In this document: one piece after another, positions 5,715 through 6,176 of the stretch
Layout of the letters: the number at the start of each line of letters is the position of its first letter
Position numbering within the stretch: the first letter of the stretch is position 1
Source of the DNA: Synechococcaceae cyanobacterium RL_1_2
Lineage (GTDB): Bacteria > Cyanobacteriota > Cyanobacteriia > Cyanobacteriales > JAAUPO01
Length of the DNA: 6,176 nucleotides
Direction: 5' to 3'
Assembly (NCBI GenBank): GCA_012033095.1
Contig: JAAUPO010000155.1
Coordinates: forward strand, 1 to 6,176
Made by a program: the position numbers and the translations under genes
Notes under the pieces: generated by a model
The model's input: only the letters and a program-made list of their open reading frames with translations
Told to the model about the DNA's origin: nothing
Database searches by the model: none

Positions 5715-5979
5715 CCTAAGAGGATGTTTTAAAAGCCCCCCTGCCCCCATTCTCGGGGAAATCACCTAGATTTTTAAGCAATGAAGTCCCCCAACTTAGG
5801 GGATTTAGGGGGCGATTCAACAACATTTAATCAGGGCTTACGCAAAATTTCGATGCTCTCTTGGGAACCATGATTTTGGGGAGGTTTGGGGACAATGGTT
5901 CAAGCAAGTCCCCAAAATTTGGGGGATTTAGGGGGCTTGTGGATAAGTCCTATTAATACTTTTCAAACATCCTCTAAGG
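5715..5979. mobile_element. MITE-like palindromic element, copy 3, interrupted by a second element
   Basis: The ends at 5715-5735 and 5959-5979 are inverted repeats identical at 19 of 21 positions; the core is AGGATGTTTTAAAAG on the left against CTTTTCAAACATCCT on the right. The left body closely follows copy 1: a C-rich block from 5735, then AAATCACCTA, TTTTTAAGCAAT and GGGGATTTAGGGGGC at 5799-5813. The total of 265 bp is about twice that of the other copies because a 121-bp element sits at 5832-5952. Removing that insert and one TTAAT leaves 139 bp, equal to the others within 2 bp. CTAAG directly abuts both ends (5716-5720 and 5974-5978) and could be a target duplication. Copy 2 carries the same bases in inverted orientation, so they may instead belong to the terminal repeat. 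Confidence 0.8.
5827..5957. mobile_element. Second MITE-like element (121 bp) nested in copy 3, with TTAAT target duplication
   Basis: The insert at 5832-5952 is flanked by direct repeats TTAAT (5827-5831 and 5953-5957). Its ends form an imperfect inverted repeat: CAGGGCTTACGCAAAA on the left against the complement of TAGGACTTATCCACAA on the right, 11 of 16 identical. Removing it restores CAACATTTAATACTTTTC, which matches copy 1 (from 147) with a single difference. The insert has no coding capacity. It carries its own GGGGGATTTAGGGGGC at 5921-5936, preceded by the palindromic CCCCAAAATTTGGGG (5910-5924). The AGGGCTTACGCA type of end resembles small elements I recall from other cyanobacterial genomes, but I cannot name the family. 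Confidence 0.75.
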
Positions 5980-6176
5980 TGCCTAAGGATAGAGAAACTA
6001 GAGAGTGTCATTAATTAGCATTAAAACGTTGATCCTGAGCCAGGTTCAGAAAGTATAGTTTTAAACTGAAATCCTTAGCTAAGAAGAGCTTAGAGGGGGA
6101 ACAAGTACGATTAAAGCTTTGATAGAATAAGACTTGTAGCGATCAATTTTTGTAAAAATCAATAAAAATTAAAACA
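5980..6176. other. Gene-free right end of the window
   Basis: No supportable gene is seen in these 197 nt. The notable feature is an imperfect palindrome at 6030-6048, followed by TATAGT at 6054-6059. TTGATC at 6029-6034 would be its -35 with a long 19-nt spacer, so a promoter for a gene beyond the window is possible, with the palindrome lying between the boxes. A short stem CTAAG/CTTAG (6079-6083 and 6089-6093) follows. The last 50 nt are very AT-rich, as expected upstream of a gene. Confidence 0.4.
6029..6059 (+). promoter_or_regulatory. Possible promoter containing an imperfect palindrome
   Basis: TGATCCTG (6030-6037) and CAGGTTCA (6041-6048) are inverted repeats with one T-T mismatch and a 3-nt centre. 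They lie between a TTGATC box and a TATAGT box 19 nt apart, a layout that would suit an operator. The boxes match the consensus only moderately and no downstream gene is visible, so this is a candidate only. Confidence 0.25.

Noticed and set aside
5715..5979. Repeated G-rich blocks as a CRISPR array
   Set aside because: Repeats are few, unequal in spacing and arranged as inverted pairs, with no cas genes nearby.

Overview
The window looks like chromosomal DNA of a unicellular cyanobacterium of the Synechocystis type. The evidence is ten exact copies of the HIP1 octamer GCGATCGC in 6.2 kb, the gene families present (a MidA-type methyltransferase, a HEAT-repeat protein resembling IaiH, UbiX, an AEC carrier, an EamA carrier) and dispersed elements with the CCCCCTAAATCCCC-type core seen in many cyanobacterial genomes. 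The genus is inferred from memory of gene content, not from a search.

Layout, left to right. Positions 1-365 hold no secure gene: a 138-bp MITE-like element (41-178), then AT-rich DNA ending in a good promoter (325-353) about 6 nt upstream of the first start codon. A small conserved-looking protein of unknown function (366-650) overlaps by 14 nt a SAM-dependent methyltransferase of the MidA/NDUFAF7 family (637-1872). A tRNA-Val(UAC) follows at 2019-2090. On the minus strand lies an EamA/DMT transporter (2222-3067). After an 85-nt divergent gap come a HEAT-repeat protein (3153-3890, probably iaiH) and ubiX (3905-4519), 14 nt apart and probably co-transcribed. A second 137-bp MITE-like element (4549-4685) separates ubiX from an AEC-family permease (4766-5686). 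A third copy (5715-5979) lies downstream of the permease and is itself interrupted by a different 121-bp element (5832-5952). The last 197 nt hold no gene, only an imperfect palindrome overlapping a possible promoter.

Two observations stand out. First, both protein genes flanking the tRNA have a broken 3' end. The methyltransferase changes frame at a run of nine A, and the natural-looking C-terminus (QFEQLFADLQSPFV) sits in the -1 frame. The EamA gene lacks one T, and its last transmembrane helix and tail are found intact just downstream in another frame. Second, the three intergenic elements are one family of nearly constant size (137, 138 and, after removing the nested insert and its duplicated TTAAT, 139 bp). 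The third copy therefore records a clean nested transposition with a reconstructable empty site.

Functionally the genes are mostly housekeeping. UbiX makes prenylated FMN for UbiD-type decarboxylation in prenylquinone synthesis. The HEAT-repeat protein is probably linked to Fe-S handling. The methyltransferase may modify an NDH-1 subunit, by analogy with NDUFAF7. The two permeases have unknown substrates. I see no CRISPR array, prophage, defence island or other clearly new multi-gene system.
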